From: Pezicula radicicola
Lineage: Eukaryota > Ascomycota > Leotiomycetes > Helotiales > Dermateaceae
Direction of reading: 5' to 3'
Length of the DNA: 64,000 nt
Assembly: GCA_003008705.1 (NCBI GenBank)
Contig: PDUO01000041.1
Span: 4,963-68,962, forward strand
This document shows positions 47,212 to 58,643 of this stretch, in pieces. The position numbers and the translations under genes are program-made. Position 1 is the first letter of the stretch. Every line of letters begins with the position of its first letter. The notes beneath the pieces were generated by a model, which was not told the origin of the DNA, made no database searches, and saw only the letters and a program-made list of their open reading frames with translations.

Positions 47212-49307
47212 GAAATGAAGATAGAAATTAGAAATAGAAGTTTTGAGCTGAGACTTTTGATTATTTGAACACTTGGTGTTATTTATTGCGCAAGGGAGAG
47301 ATTGGCGTCAATCCGAAAAGCCACAGGGTGCCAAAACGGATCCCCGCCTATAATGCTCAGGCTAACGCAGAGAGTGCTCAGGATACTCAGGCAGGACTTG
47401 GGAACGTTCACCCTTAGCTCAGGTTAGAGCAGCGGCTGCTCAGGTTCAAAGACGGCAACGGACTTTGGTGGGCTCACTTGTCGTCTGAGATTATGACGGT
47501 AATTCCAGAACGACAATTCTACGTTTTCACTTCAGATATAGTTAGTTAGCATCGCCGCTCTATTTAGTCGCTACTCATCCTCACCTCACCCTTCTACTCA
47601 GTTTGCTCAGTCATATAACCGGTAGCTTCGGCCCGCCTCGTAAAAGTTGTTAACTCTACGCGGTTCTATTTAGGGGGACCAAGTCGGTTCCCAAGGAGCC
47701 CAAACAGAACCCCTCTAAAATTATATCCTTCAACACAGCAAACATATCTTCTCCGAAACTATTTTTAAATTCAGAGTGCTAGAATTACAAGTATATCGGT
47801 ACGAAACGCTGCAACTCGAAGTAATTGCGTCTAAAGTACAATACCGTGACATATTACAAAGTAGTATATGTGTTTTATTTATACTTGAAGCCAAAGTAGT
47901 CCGAATTATAGCAGTATAATTTAGCCTATTTTGGCTTAAAGTTCACGAATTTGGCGTAATAGAACTTATAGCAAGCTGAAATTTATACACTAAAGCCCAA
48001 ACTACTTCGGCTTAGAATACAAACGCCTAGAGTATTTCTATTTTATACTGTAACAATTATCCCTAGCTAAAGTGGCAAATGTTATATCCCGCACTTATAC
48101 AATGATTAAAGCTAGAGCCCTATCGAGCATCTCGAAGATGGTCCGATGATGGCCCAAATGCATAAAGAACCCCGAAAGAGTCGGAAATATATCATTAAAT
48201 CATACGCACAGCGTCTCTGCTATATACACTATTTCTATCCAAGATTAAAATCACTTACTGTAGAAAACTAAAACAGTACTTCTAGGAACTTACTATTTTC
48301 GCCTCGATTTCTAATCCACTTGCACCGGCTTGTTATATCGTGCAACTAACTTATAGCGGCGTTAAGTGGTATATATCAATTTACGAATGTTATGATGCTT
48401 TATATCGAAGAGCGTACGTGATCTTTGACTTTGTTGTACTTTTCATAGGGAGAGGTATTTTAGGTGGCAAAGGTAGAATTGTAGTCCACTGATTTAGGAC
48501 TTTTGCTTATACCAATATAAAATAGCGGGTCAGCTCACACGCAGGCTCTGATACTTCAAAAGGCGCCTTAATTATGGATTTTCTGAAGTTGGGTACACAA
48601 TAATATTATGCACATGTATTCTATTTGTGTTGAATAAAATGCCTATGATCGTTAACCCAGCTCGCCCTCACCTACGAAGTCAGATCAGTTGGTTCCCCCC
48701 TACTAAAATTTTTTTAACTCTTCACCGCTGGGTCACATACCTCGTCACGCCACTTATTTATTTGAAACCAAATGCAATATTCCGGTGTGATAGTCGCTAT
48801 TTTATACCACTACTATTCTAAAATCAAGTTTTATACACACTCAGTTACCCGAGAATAGAATTTATCTTAACACTCCCCATGCTTGGGTATCAATTCGGTT
48901 AGAACAAATGGCTGAAATAGAAAGGATAATATATATGTAAGAATGAATTTGCTTATTAGGAAAAGAAGTCAATTTCGAAGTCGGAGCTGCTTTGTATCCC
49001 GTCACTATTTCTTCTCTTCTTCTTTCCTCTTTTGTCTATTCCATAAAAAAATAACATAACTTGCATATTTTAACTCCAGTGCAGTGTTTCGTGTCACAAG
49101 TGGACTACCAGCTAGATTATTCTCCGTCAATTTCAATAAATTGAAATTTTGAAGACTTTTATCTGTATTGAACCCTTTTTTATATATATATATATTTAAA
49201 AAAGTTTTGGGTGGATTCTATTTTCTATTAAAGTGTCACAGGTGTGGTTATGTCAAGAGTATACCTGATTTTTCGTTACAACCACCCTGTACATTAAACA
49301 GACCTTC
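47212..49307. other. Intergenic, AT-rich
   Basis: No gene seen. 47700-48350 and 48800-49200 are AT-rich and RIP-like. GCTCAGG-type words recur at 47350-47450. Confidence 0.5.
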
Positions 49308-50960
49308 TCATGGGAATGGATTATATTCTACAATTCCCGTACATGCTCCGTCCACCTCGGTCCCATTAATATGGTCAAACACCTTCCCATCCGCGCCGAA
49401 GCGGAGGAGATCTCCCCCATTCGGATCAGTGACGACCATCGGCTGCCAACCCAACTTCTGCGGACCGTTATACGGATCCGTAGCAAAGGCGAGAACATGG
49501 TCCTGCATCGACTGGCTGACCTCGATTTCAAAGCTGGTAGTTGGGGCGATGAGGTCCAGGAGGTGATACGTACCGAACATGATAGGCAGGTCACTCGCAT
49601 GGTATGCACCGAGCCACTTGTAATAATTCAAGTTGGGATACGTGCCAGCATAGAGAATCCGAAAGATAGGCACATCTGTCTCCAGCCGGTTCCGATACGC
49701 GGTAGCATTCAAGACCGGACATACTCCAACCGCCACGTCCTCTGCTGTGACAGCAGCCTGGTCCGGACCAGCAGTCAGGTTATCTACTGGCCAAGGAACC
49801 AGCGACGAGAACTCGTTGGCCGTGGCCGAGATAAGCGTCGGCACGCGCGCGATCTGGCCTGCTTCGGCCCGGGCCGTGTAGTTGAAGAAGTAGACTCGAT
49901 CGTCTGGAATGAGGCCAAAGGCAAGAAGGGGAGTCGTGCCTGCATCGACAAACTCGCCGCCAATGAAGTTGACCAGCTGGGCAAAGGGCACGTGACGCAT
50001 GCAGTCGAGTTCCGCCGCGCCGCTGTCATCGCTGTAGCCGTAGACGCTGACATTGCAGCCCATTGCGTTTGCAACGTAGGTGAAGTTGGAATGCGTCGCG
50101 TCCCGGCGCTTGACGCTGTTCACGGCACTGAACACGGTCCCGGACTCCAGAAAGATGGCCTGGGAAATGGGCTCCTCGGGGTAAGCAAAGGCGAGGATAT
50201 CTGCTGCGACGGCCCCCGCGGACTGCCCCCATAGTGTGATGCGCGCCGGATCCCCACCAAAGGCTGCAATATTATCTCGTGCCCACTCGAGGGCCATCCG
50301 CATATCGAGGATGCCGAGATTCTGGGTACTATTACTATCGTTGCTTACCAACCCGCGCGCGTTAGGGAAACCGAAGATGCCTAGGCGGTAGTTGATCGTG
50401 ATGACGATATGCGACTGTGAACGCTCAACCCATGATACAGGCACCTGCCACGGGATATCAACGCCGCCGATAATAAGGCCGCCACCGGTCAGGAACAAGA
50501 GGACCGGCAGCGGTACAGGCGGAGGGGTCGTGGGGGCCCAGATGGCGAGGTATAGGCAGTCCTCGGACGTCGCCTCGCCTACCATCCCAGACGAATCGTT
50601 CTGATTACCGTTATAGATAAGGTTTCCGTGGGTCAGGTTCAGGTTCCAGAGTGACTCTACGGCCGTCACGAACTGCGGACATGATGGCGGGAACCTTGTA
50701 GAATACGAATGCTGGTTTGATGGCGACAGCTTCTGTGGAGGCAGCCAGCGGCGTCCTAGCACAGGTGGCTCGGCGAACGGGATGGAAAGGAATTGGCGTG
50801 TCCGTGGATACGTGGGATCAATGAAGCCTGTGTAGGCGCCAGTGGAAGTTTGGACTGTGACATTATTACTATTATTGTTATTGGATCGCGGGTGCTGCTC
50901 TCCGTGGCCAAGCACAGCGCCTATCGCCCACGCGAGGATGGACAGCAGCGCGAGCTTCAT
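49308..50960 (-). CDS. Secreted type-B carboxylesterase/lipase
   Basis: Single exon, 550 residues, the usual length for this alpha/beta-hydrolase family. A signal peptide (MKLALLSILAWAIGAVLG) is followed by an Asn-rich patch. Motifs in order: SEDCLYLAIWAP (family signature), LFLTGGGLIIGG (oxyanion hole; Thr precedes the Gly run), ITINYRLGIFGFPNARGL, the nucleophile elbow TLWGQSAGA with Ser247, an acid in ISATANEFSSLVPW, and the histidine in LGAYHASDLPIMFGTYHLL. Several N-glycosylation sequons fit secretion. The substrate is unknown; relatives hydrolyse lipids, feruloyl esters or toxin esters. Codon use is GC-rich compared with the AT-rich flanks, and no stop interrupts it. Confidence 0.9.
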   Translation of the reverse strand: MKLALLSILAWAIGAVLGHGEQHPRSNNNNSNNVTVQTSTGAYTGFIDPTYPRTRQFLSIPFAEPPVLGRRWLPPQKLSPSNQHSYSTRFPPSCPQFVTAVESLWNLNLTHGNLIYNGNQNDSSGMVGEATSEDCLYLAIWAPTTPPPVPLPVLLFLTGGGLIIGGVDIPWQVPVSWVERSQSHIVITINYRLGIFGFPNARGLVSNDSNSTQNLGILDMRMALEWARDNIAAFGGDPARITLWGQSAGAVAADILAFAYPEEPISQAIFLESGTVFSAVNSVKRRDATHSNFTYVANAMGCNVSVYGYSDDSGAAELDCMRHVPFAQLVNFIGGEFVDAGTTPLLAFGLIPDDRVYFFNYTARAEAGQIARVPTLISATANEFSSLVPWPVDNLTAGPDQAAVTAEDVAVGVCPVLNATAYRNRLETDVPIFRILYAGTYPNLNYYKWLGAYHASDLPIMFGTYHLLDLIAPTTSFEIEVSQSMQDHVLAFATDPYNGPQKLGWQPMVVTDPNGGDLLRFGADGKVFDHINGTEVDGACTGIVEYNPFP

Positions 50961-53289
50961 GTTGCAGTCAAATTGCAGCCGTCGCGCCGAAGAGAATTTT
51001 AATTATCGTAACTAAGAATCCGTCCGTAGTCCATCTTTTGGCATCAGTGGATTTCCGTCTCCTTTATATATACCTCGGTGCCTAGATATACGTAAGCACA
51101 GCAGTGGATTACGGTTAGCGCATTTGCAGGGAGGGCCTGCAAGATCATTCCTGATTATCCTCGATTTTCAATATACTAAGGAAAGAATTAGCGGTTTGGA
51201 ATTTATCCTAATTGGTGAAAGATCTGTATTGCAGTCTATTCTTCACGTACTAATCCGAACTCTAAGAGCAATGGAACTAATGAGAGATTCAAAACGTGCT
51301 ATATAATTACTCTATGATTAGTTGGGGATCTACAAATACCCAACACTTTACAGAACACACTCCACAATAGATCTAATATATACATATATTCGGTGCGTTC
51401 TATCTCTTAAAAAAAATCAAATTACTACTTAGGCTCTTAATTTCATCTTCAGTTTAAGTTAGAGAGTTAATAATTACCACTGTACATACACATAGTTCAA
51501 AGCAACCCTGATAGCGCCGGATAGGCGGGGCGGGGTACATGCAGGTGAGTTCCCCGCGGAAACAGGTCGGGTGATTATTCCTACCGAGGCCGACAGCGTG
51601 CTTCCCGCCACTACCTCATGTTATAAGTCGAGATTCTGAAAATGGGGCAAATTCCGTATGTTTTTAGCACTTTGCTTACCCCCAACTACTCTAAATAAAT
51701 CGTACGTACTGCGTATGCATTATATATAGATTGCATATTCATAAAGCACTTAACTTTAAGATATTTTTATTTAATGTGAATATAAAGGCTTGCTATTTGC
51801 GCATCCTAGGGCGTGTATAGTTTATTAGGCGCACTTAGATGAATGACTAAGCAAAACGACTAAGCTGCCGATTGGCCCGAGCTGACCTAAGCTTTATCAG
51901 TCGGCCGAGCATTAGCCGAGGCGCCCGGACTAACTCGCTTAAATATAAAAACTTATATAACTTTATTATAAATAGCTTTTTAAAAGTTTTATTAATTTTA
52001 ATTGATTTTTTATATATTATTTTATTATATAATATTAAGACTTTAATTTATATTAAAATTTAAAATTTGAACTCACGTGACTCGATCACGTGGTTAAATA
52101 ACTTAATAAATTTATTTTATATTTTAAAAAAAAAATTTATTGTTTAAAAGAATTAATTCTATAGGGTAATCTCGCTACGTGTAGAGATACTTTACAGTTT
52201 CCCGCGGAATAATACGTCATAGATAAGCTCCGCTCCGGAGCTCCCTCGGGAAACACTTTTTTGGACAATCTTCCGTAGAGAAAGCGTTCGATCCATAGGG
52301 TTTCATTTAATCAAATACTTTCCTGATTGAATTGTACCTATATCGATGTTGACATGGGGAAGACGAAATCTAAATTTAACTAAGCAGAGCAGATATACGT
52401 AGCAGAAATCGTACCTTTTTCTCCCCTAACCCGGGAGAAAATAATGGTACTATAAACAGCGGGTCCTAGCACACTCACACCTGGGCAGGAGTTACTGGAT
52501 TTTTAAGAACTTTAAGTCCTATCTCTTAGGTCCTAACTTTATCTTAAGACCCGATCTATCGGTCCGGGTCCCCGGTAGACATAGTATTACCCATACAGAC
52601 TGGACGTTCTCTAAAACATAGGTTTATTAAGTTTATTGTGTAGGAACCAGAGTTTATGATAACAGGATGAATTAAGCTCTGCTCCCCTTAGATCGCACCG
52701 CTCCCAGTTGTCCTTTACCCCGTCCTATATTGAAGGCTTCTTGTGGGAGATATTGTGAGGGAACCATTCATTGGGACTAGCATGGGATGTAAAATAATCC
52801 GTGAACCGTAGACCGTGCCAGCCTCTGTAGGTCTTCCGTCTTCAGCCTTCACTCTATGGCGACGACAAGTCAATGTGTGTTCCATCGAGAGCAAGAGAGG
52901 AGAGCGTGCCTATCACGATGATAAAATATTTGATGAATGGGGGGAAATGTACTGTGACTCACCATATGTTTGCGGTATTAGATTGTGTGACTGGTGGTTT
53001 GTGTGTGTTTTTGATTTTTCTTTTGAGAGAAAAAAAATTGCACTTCAGTGCATTATATAAAGAGCGCACATGTAAATACCGTAGAGTCATATAATTTTTC
53101 AGTAAGGTTGAAAGTGCCAGGTGGATGTACTTGAGAATGAAAAAATTATTGTCCCATACACCCACCGGTGGATTTGTCGCTCTTCCTAATCTTCTACTTC
53201 TGCCACTAATTAATGCCTCGCTGCGGGTCTAAACGAAGTTTCTGATTTTAAAGTCAATTATGTAGAGAGATATAACTCGGGTGCCAGGA
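50961..53289. other. Intergenic, strongly AT-rich in the middle
   Basis: No gene supported. A TATA-like TATATATA at 51064-51071 (about 105 bases before the carboxylesterase ATG, readable on both strands) may serve that gene. 51700-52150 is RIP-like AT-rich DNA. Short open frames near 52815-53094 lack recognised motifs and may be the degraded front end of the HET relic. Confidence 0.5.
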
Positions 53290-54140
53290 TTTTCAATGAC
53301 CATCTTGGACCTTATTCGCTAGAGGCTTCTTCTATAGGCTTCTGTGATCGCTGTCCCATATTGTTCGTTCGAGTACATAGATGGCCTGGCCAAGACAGGG
53401 ACTCTGAAATCTCGACTGGGACGAAGGTACGAATTGTGAATGCACGCCTTTTCGTTGGTCCTAATGCAAGGGAATGCAACCCAATTTTTAGGGTGATTTC
53501 TCCCATTAAAATATATGGGGTGATATACTTGGCACTTAAGACAGAAGTTGGAACACAACAACATGATGGAGCGGGCGATGAAGAGGACTAGGAAACAGAA
53601 GAAGAGCGTGAAGACTACATGAAAAACGATTCCAAGAATCCATGCGACAATGAAATCCAGGTATTCTCTCAATCCTCACGATCGTCACACTCCTTGCAAC
53701 TTCATGTCGGAACAGGTGAGGCAAAAATTTCACGCTTCTAGTGTGCATTGAAGATGTCTAATAGTCACTAGGAGATGGTGCTGGACCAGACTTGGATATT
53801 TTCGAGGACTCGCTAATTTGTGGATTCCTGGATCCCCAAATAGTCCAATTTATGCAGGACAGCATTGATCAGTGCATTAAATGGTATCAATTCTGCTAAT
53901 TGCCTCAAAGTACGTTCGCACTCACACGGTTGCTCGATATTGGTAATAAATTACATCCTTGTTTAATATTAACTGATAAAGAATTTCTTGAGAAATATGC
54001 AACCTTAAATTATTGCTGGGGAAAGGGCAAGCTCCCTTTTAGGACTTTAAGTTGCAACCTCAAAGAAATGATGCATAGAATATCACTTGAGAGGTACGTG
54101 ACATTTTTATTAGCCATGTCAACTGAGAACATAACATATA
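53290..54140 (+). pseudogene. HET-domain protein, N-terminal relic
   Basis: The plus strand reads CDRCPILFVRVHRWPGQDRD, an EISTGTKVRIVNARLFVG block, DYMKNDSKNPCDNEIQ, then DSLICGFLDPQIVQFMQDSI, QCIKWYQFC, a TAA, and LPQSTFALTRLLDIGNKLHP. It continues LEKYATLNYCWGKGKLPFRT and LKEMMHRISLER before the similarity ends. That is the order of a fungal HET protein up to the first HET block (LNYCWG). Frames change at least twice, stops occur at TAG (after AGDEED) and TAA, and the rest of the domain is missing. It is distinct from the other HET genes in the window. Confidence 0.7.
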
Positions 54141-54307
54141 TTACATCTTGTGCAAATAGACAACTTCCTTGAAACCCGTCGCCTCTTCACCCCATGGAGT
54201 GGTTTAAACCCCACTTCTGTGCTCTCGCTAGAGCTTCTCACCTCGCACGAATGTCTATTCACTGTCACTGTCGCTTTTATTTCATCACTAGGAAGAAAAA
54301 CATGAAT

Positions 54308-55270
54308 TTACTCATAAGAGTAGCAATAGCCGTCCACGTCAGCACGCATAGCCGACTCAACCGTTACTTGCCAGGGTGACATGAGGTCAGTAACTCTCGC
54401 TTCAGTAGTCCACATAGAGCTGTTCTTGGGGATATTGGCCTTGGCAGATGGAAACCCGCCATACGAATCTCTGGTCACATCGCTTTGCTGCTGAAATTGC
54501 CACCAGACCTTATCGATGAAGGTATGATGAAGCCAGAAGATGGGGTCGTTGGGTGAATTCTCGACGGCAGTCAAGTCGCCGTTCAGATCTTCGCTAAAAC
54601 CACCAACCCCTAGGTGTATGGTTCCGTGCGGGTTCTCCCACCAGGAACGGAACAAGGCAAATGTTTGATTAAAAGATGTGATGTTTCTGGCGATATCTGT
54701 CATATCTGGAACCACAGGTGGTAATCCATGGCGTGGGGAGCTTATGCCTCGAGACCATATTCGACGCAGACAGTGCTCTACGTTGATAGATGTGTCTGCC
54801 AGATCACCGCCGAGACTAAGGCTCCAGTTTGCATAACGGCCGTTCTGAACACAATGGTCGGCACCGATACCATCTCCCCCGAAATATTTGTCGTCGAAAA
54901 CCAATGATTCATTAAGCCGAGTGTTGTCATCGGCCCAGTTCCAGTAAGGAAGCGAAACTGCCGGGTCGATAGTCCGAAGCGCAAGTTCGTAGTCTCGGAG
55001 GAATCGGCGGTGCCATGGCAAGAACTGTGGTACAAGGTGGGCCAGCGGGGTGCTGTCGCGGTGAAGCTTTGTGAAATTGGTATCATATACACTAAAGCCG
55101 GTGGAGGGATTGGTCGACATCCGCCATAACTTTTGCTGGGCATTGATGAAGTTACTACGTTCGACTTCAGACAGAGAGCGCCAGTCTTTCCGGACTGATA
55201 GCGAGGTACAAGTAGATAATGACTGAGTAACAAAAACAGAGAGAACAATGAAAAGAGTAAAGTAGGCCAT
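54308..55270 (-). CDS. Secreted tyrosinase (type-3 copper oxidase), short form
   Basis: Single exon, 320 residues, with a signal peptide (MAYFTLFIVLSVFVTQSLST). Copper site A: His70, His78 and His87, in KLHRDSTPLAHLVPQFLPWH, followed by LPYWNWADD. Copper site B: His215 and His219 in NPHGTIHLG, and H248/H249 in NDPIFWLHHTFIDKVWWQFQ. All six ligands are present, and the frame is whole. It is shorter than classical melanin tyrosinases and lacks the C-terminal shielding domain, so it belongs to the secreted short tyrosinases, which oxidise phenols to quinones in pigment, defence or secondary metabolism. A TATA element lies at 55349-55356. Confidence 0.92.
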   Translation of the reverse strand: MAYFTLFIVLSVFVTQSLSTCTSLSVRKDWRSLSEVERSNFINAQQKLWRMSTNPSTGFSVYDTNFTKLHRDSTPLAHLVPQFLPWHRRFLRDYELALRTIDPAVSLPYWNWADDNTRLNESLVFDDKYFGGDGIGADHCVQNGRYANWSLSLGGDLADTSINVEHCLRRIWSRGISSPRHGLPPVVPDMTDIARNITSFNQTFALFRSWWENPHGTIHLGVGGFSEDLNGDLTAVENSPNDPIFWLHHTFIDKVWWQFQQQSDVTRDSYGGFPSAKANIPKNSSMWTTEARVTDLMSPWQVTVESAMRADVDGYCYSYE

Positions 55271-55348
55271 TGCTGGTATTAACTGAATAAGCGTTGAGTA
55301 GATTCCTGTTGTTGTTATCCTGAATGTCTACTAAAAAAAGGCGCTGAG

Positions 55349-55356
55349 TATTTATA
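55349..55356 (-). promoter_or_regulatory. TATA box of the tyrosinase gene
   Basis: TATAAATA on the minus strand, about 80 bases before the ATG at 55270, a plausible spacing for transcription starting roughly 50 bases upstream of translation. Confidence 0.5.
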
Positions 55357-55601
55357 CACTGAAAGTGCCTGCTGTCAGGTATTCTGACGAGGTGGAGTAG
55401 TAGCACTACAAGATGGCTACCACTAGCGCTTTGGCTACAAAAAAAAGGGGCAATACGAGGTAATATTCTCTATACTCTATAAGGGTCTATAGTATCGAGA
55501 TCAAGGTTAAAATTCTCAGAGCCTTATCGCTCTGCGGTAATCTAAAATTAGCTAGCCTTATAGGTTATTTATAGCATCTCTAACTATCTTCCTAAAAAAG
55601 A

Positions 55602-55696
55602 TTAGCAAACCATCTGCGTTCTCGTAGACACTCCATCGTATAAGTAGATCTGGGTTGGAAATGCCTTGCAAACAAATATCCTTGGATTTCTCGTAT
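55602..55696. repeat. Left copy of a direct repeat flanking the TIR element
   Basis: Shares TAGATCTGGG, then TTGGAAATGCC-like and CATCCTTGGATTTCTCGTAT-like words with 58390-58478. Differences are mostly transitions, as expected from RIP of a duplicated sequence. It ends about 32 bases before the transposon end. Confidence 0.6.
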
Positions 55697-55728
55697 CTTA
55701 AATCTGCGCATGAATAACCCCGGAACTA

Positions 55729-58352
55729 CTCGATTTCCCGGGCACGTGCACGCTCCCACTACTTGCACGCCCGATTTTCATTAGAATCAATTCTCCCCAC
55801 CTAAATAAAATCGAAATAACTCTACTATTTCTGCTCCAAATATAGCCAAAATTGTTAATTATATCTATTAATATATAAAGTTTATAATACTCTAAAAGAT
55901 AATTAATTTATAAGCTTTAGGGTATCTAAATAACTTCTCTAATATATATCCCTCTTTAACTAATAATAATACCCTCCTCTTATAAAATAAGTTAGTATTA
56001 CTAGTAATATACTTAGAATAGCCTTAATTATAGGGGATAGAGTATTTATAAATTAGATAAGATAGAATTAACCTATAATTATAATAATTAAAGAGCCTAG
56101 AATAGTACTAGATATAGATAAATTTTAATAAGAAAATAGAGGTAATTTTTACTATTAAGGTAAAGTCTAAATCTTTAAATAAGTTAATAATAATAATATA
56201 TAAATTTAAATAAAAATATAAACTATAAAATAGAAGTTATATAAGCTATATATAACTTTAAAATTAAATTTTAAATTACTCTAAAAGTTTAATAAGTTAC
56301 CCTTAAGTATTCCTTAGTAGTAGTAGAGTTATTATCTTTAGTCTAGATTTAGAAATTATATTTACCTTTATAACTAGTTTCTATTAAGTTATAAAAGCTT
56401 TTACCTAGTTTTTAATTTATTTCTCCTCTTCTTTAACTTTCTATAAAGCTTACTTTTATACTTCTTTTACTATCTAATTAGTAGTTATAATTATAACCCT
56501 CTTGATTTTCTTCTACTCCTTTAATTACTCCTTTAATTTAGTAATAATATACTTCTCTTCTTCTTTTAATAATTACTTTTAAACTTTAAGTTTAAGTATA
56601 ATTTAAAGTTCTTTCTCTTATAGAATCTTTTTATTTTTAGCTTTAATCTATTTTAATTCTTTAGTTTACTCTTTATCTATCTTTTTCTTATTTTAAAACT
56701 CTCTAGCTTAGTAGAGATACTCTAGAGTATATAGCTTTATAGAGTTATTAAGAACTTCTCTAATAAGTCTAAGTTTTACTCTATATCTATTTATCTTATC
56801 CTTTTTAAAGACTTTAATTAAAGTCTCTAATTAGTACTCTAAAATAATAAGCTCTATAGAAAGTTCTTTATTTACTTTAAAGAGTTTCTTTATCTTTAGA
56901 ATACTTAGATCCTCTCTATAAGACTTTTAAAACTTTTAAATTACTTTAACTAATTTTAGTATTTTAAGTCTAAATATATTAAACTTAAGTAATAAAGTAA
57001 TAGATTTATTTATAATAGTATTAATAACTAGTTTTAAATTTAACTTCTATATCTCTATCTTTTTAAAAGTACTTTTAATATTCTTATATATAAAACTAGT
57101 ATCCTAAGTAGATTTAAATAATAACTAGAATAGTTCTTTAAATATTAGAATAAAGTTAAAATTACTAGAGAAGAAATTATCTAACTCTCTAGAATAAATT
57201 TAATTAAATAAACTAAATAGACTAATATTAAAAGGTTATAATCTATAGATTAAATAAGATAATAATACTAAAATAAGAATTTTATTTTAATTTATCTAAT
57301 TAAAGAAGACTATATTAATATAACTTAAATATCTATTTATAATAAAAAGATATTTACCTTAGATCTTATTTTTTATATATAAATTAAAGACTATTTTTAA
57401 CTATTTAAGTTTATATTTATTATTACTTTAACTATTATTTAAAACTTTAAAATAAGCTTATATATATCTATTAATTATCTTAATCTAATTATTATTTTAA
57501 TTATTACTTTTACTCTTATATATTAAACTTAGTAGAAGAGTAGTATTATTTATATAGATATAAGTAAGAAGAGATATAAACTCTCTAAATCTATTCTAGC
57601 TAGTTTATTTAACCTTTCTAGATTCTTAAGTAAATTTTAATATTATTCTCTTTAAAGTTCTTAATATTCTTATTATAAAACTCTTCTTATTTTAATTATA
57701 TATATTTTCTATTATTATATAATAGGTTTCTATAGTTTAGACTAATTAAGTATTATTTAAATTAATAAAGTTTAATTAAGTCTTATATATAAATATAAAG
57801 TATTATAAGATAATTTATAAAAGTAAAGAAAAATAAAAAACTTAATATATAATTTATATTTATATATATATACTTAATATTATATAAATAGTTACTCTTA
57901 AGCTTATTATTATACCTTTTTATAAATCTACTAATCTAGTTTTTATCTACCTCCCCTCTCTTAATTTCTTCTATAAAATTATAAACTATTCTACTTATAA
58001 GAGAGATTCCTCTAGTAGTATATTTATTAATATAACTAATAAGAACCTTCTCCTAGGTATCTATAAGGTTTTTCGACACTTCGGAGATATATTATTAATA
58101 GGAGGTAGTTACCCCTCTATAGTAACGACTAAGTATTATATACTTAATTTACTAGTACCTTACTATTTTAGTATAGCTCTAAGTATTAAGGCCTTGAAGC
58201 TCTTTAATTACGCCTTCGATTCGTTCCTCTTTGGTCAAATTTAGGTCTATATTAGTAGAGATAATTCGATTATAGTAAGGAAGAGAAGTAGGGGATATTG
58301 AAATTATAAAGTGTGCAAGTGGTGGGGGCGTGCACGTGCCCGGGAAATCGAG
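55729..58352. mobile_element. RIP-erased TIR transposon, about 2.6 kb (Tc1/mariner-pogo type)
   Basis: The ends are inverted complements of about 42 bases with few mismatches: CTCGATTTCCCGGGCACGTG at 55729 and its complement ending at 58352, followed on each side by CACGCYCCCACYACTTGCAC. TA duplications flank it (55727-55728 and 58353-58354). The size and target site fit a Tc1/mariner/pogo (Fot-like) DNA transposon. The 2.5-kb interior is almost wholly A/T, with stops in every frame, so the transposase is unreadable. The GC-rich TIRs survived, perhaps because RIP acts weakly on such short matches. Confidence 0.75.
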
Positions 58353-58389
58353 TACCCTATAATAAACACGGCATATTCTTGAATAAGGT

Positions 58390-58478
58390 TAGCGAGCCAC
58401 CGGCATTCTAATAAACACCCCGCTTATGCGTAGATCTGGGCTGAAAATGTCTCGTAAACATCCTTGGATTTCTCGTAT
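58390..58478. repeat. Right copy of the flanking direct repeat
   Basis: Homologous to 55602-55696; both contain TTAGCRARCCA, then a TAGATCTGGG core and end CCTTGGATTTCTCGTAT. It lies outside the transposon, so it is not part of the TIR. Confidence 0.6.
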
Positions 58479-58643
58479 GATTAAGGGGGACAATGCCAGG
58501 AAATTTTATCACTAGCATACTTCTAAGCGAACCAAATAAACTTTTTCGTTACAAATTGTAGTATATTTTAGGAGCTTAGAAGCTCACGACGATTAACTAT
58601 CTATCTACTTTACTACACTCGCTTTATTATTGTTTTATGCACA

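Noticed and set aside
49371..50234. 287-codon plus-strand open frame opposite the carboxylesterase
   Set aside because: A GC-rich shadow of the minus-strand gene whose catalytic motifs are unmistakable.
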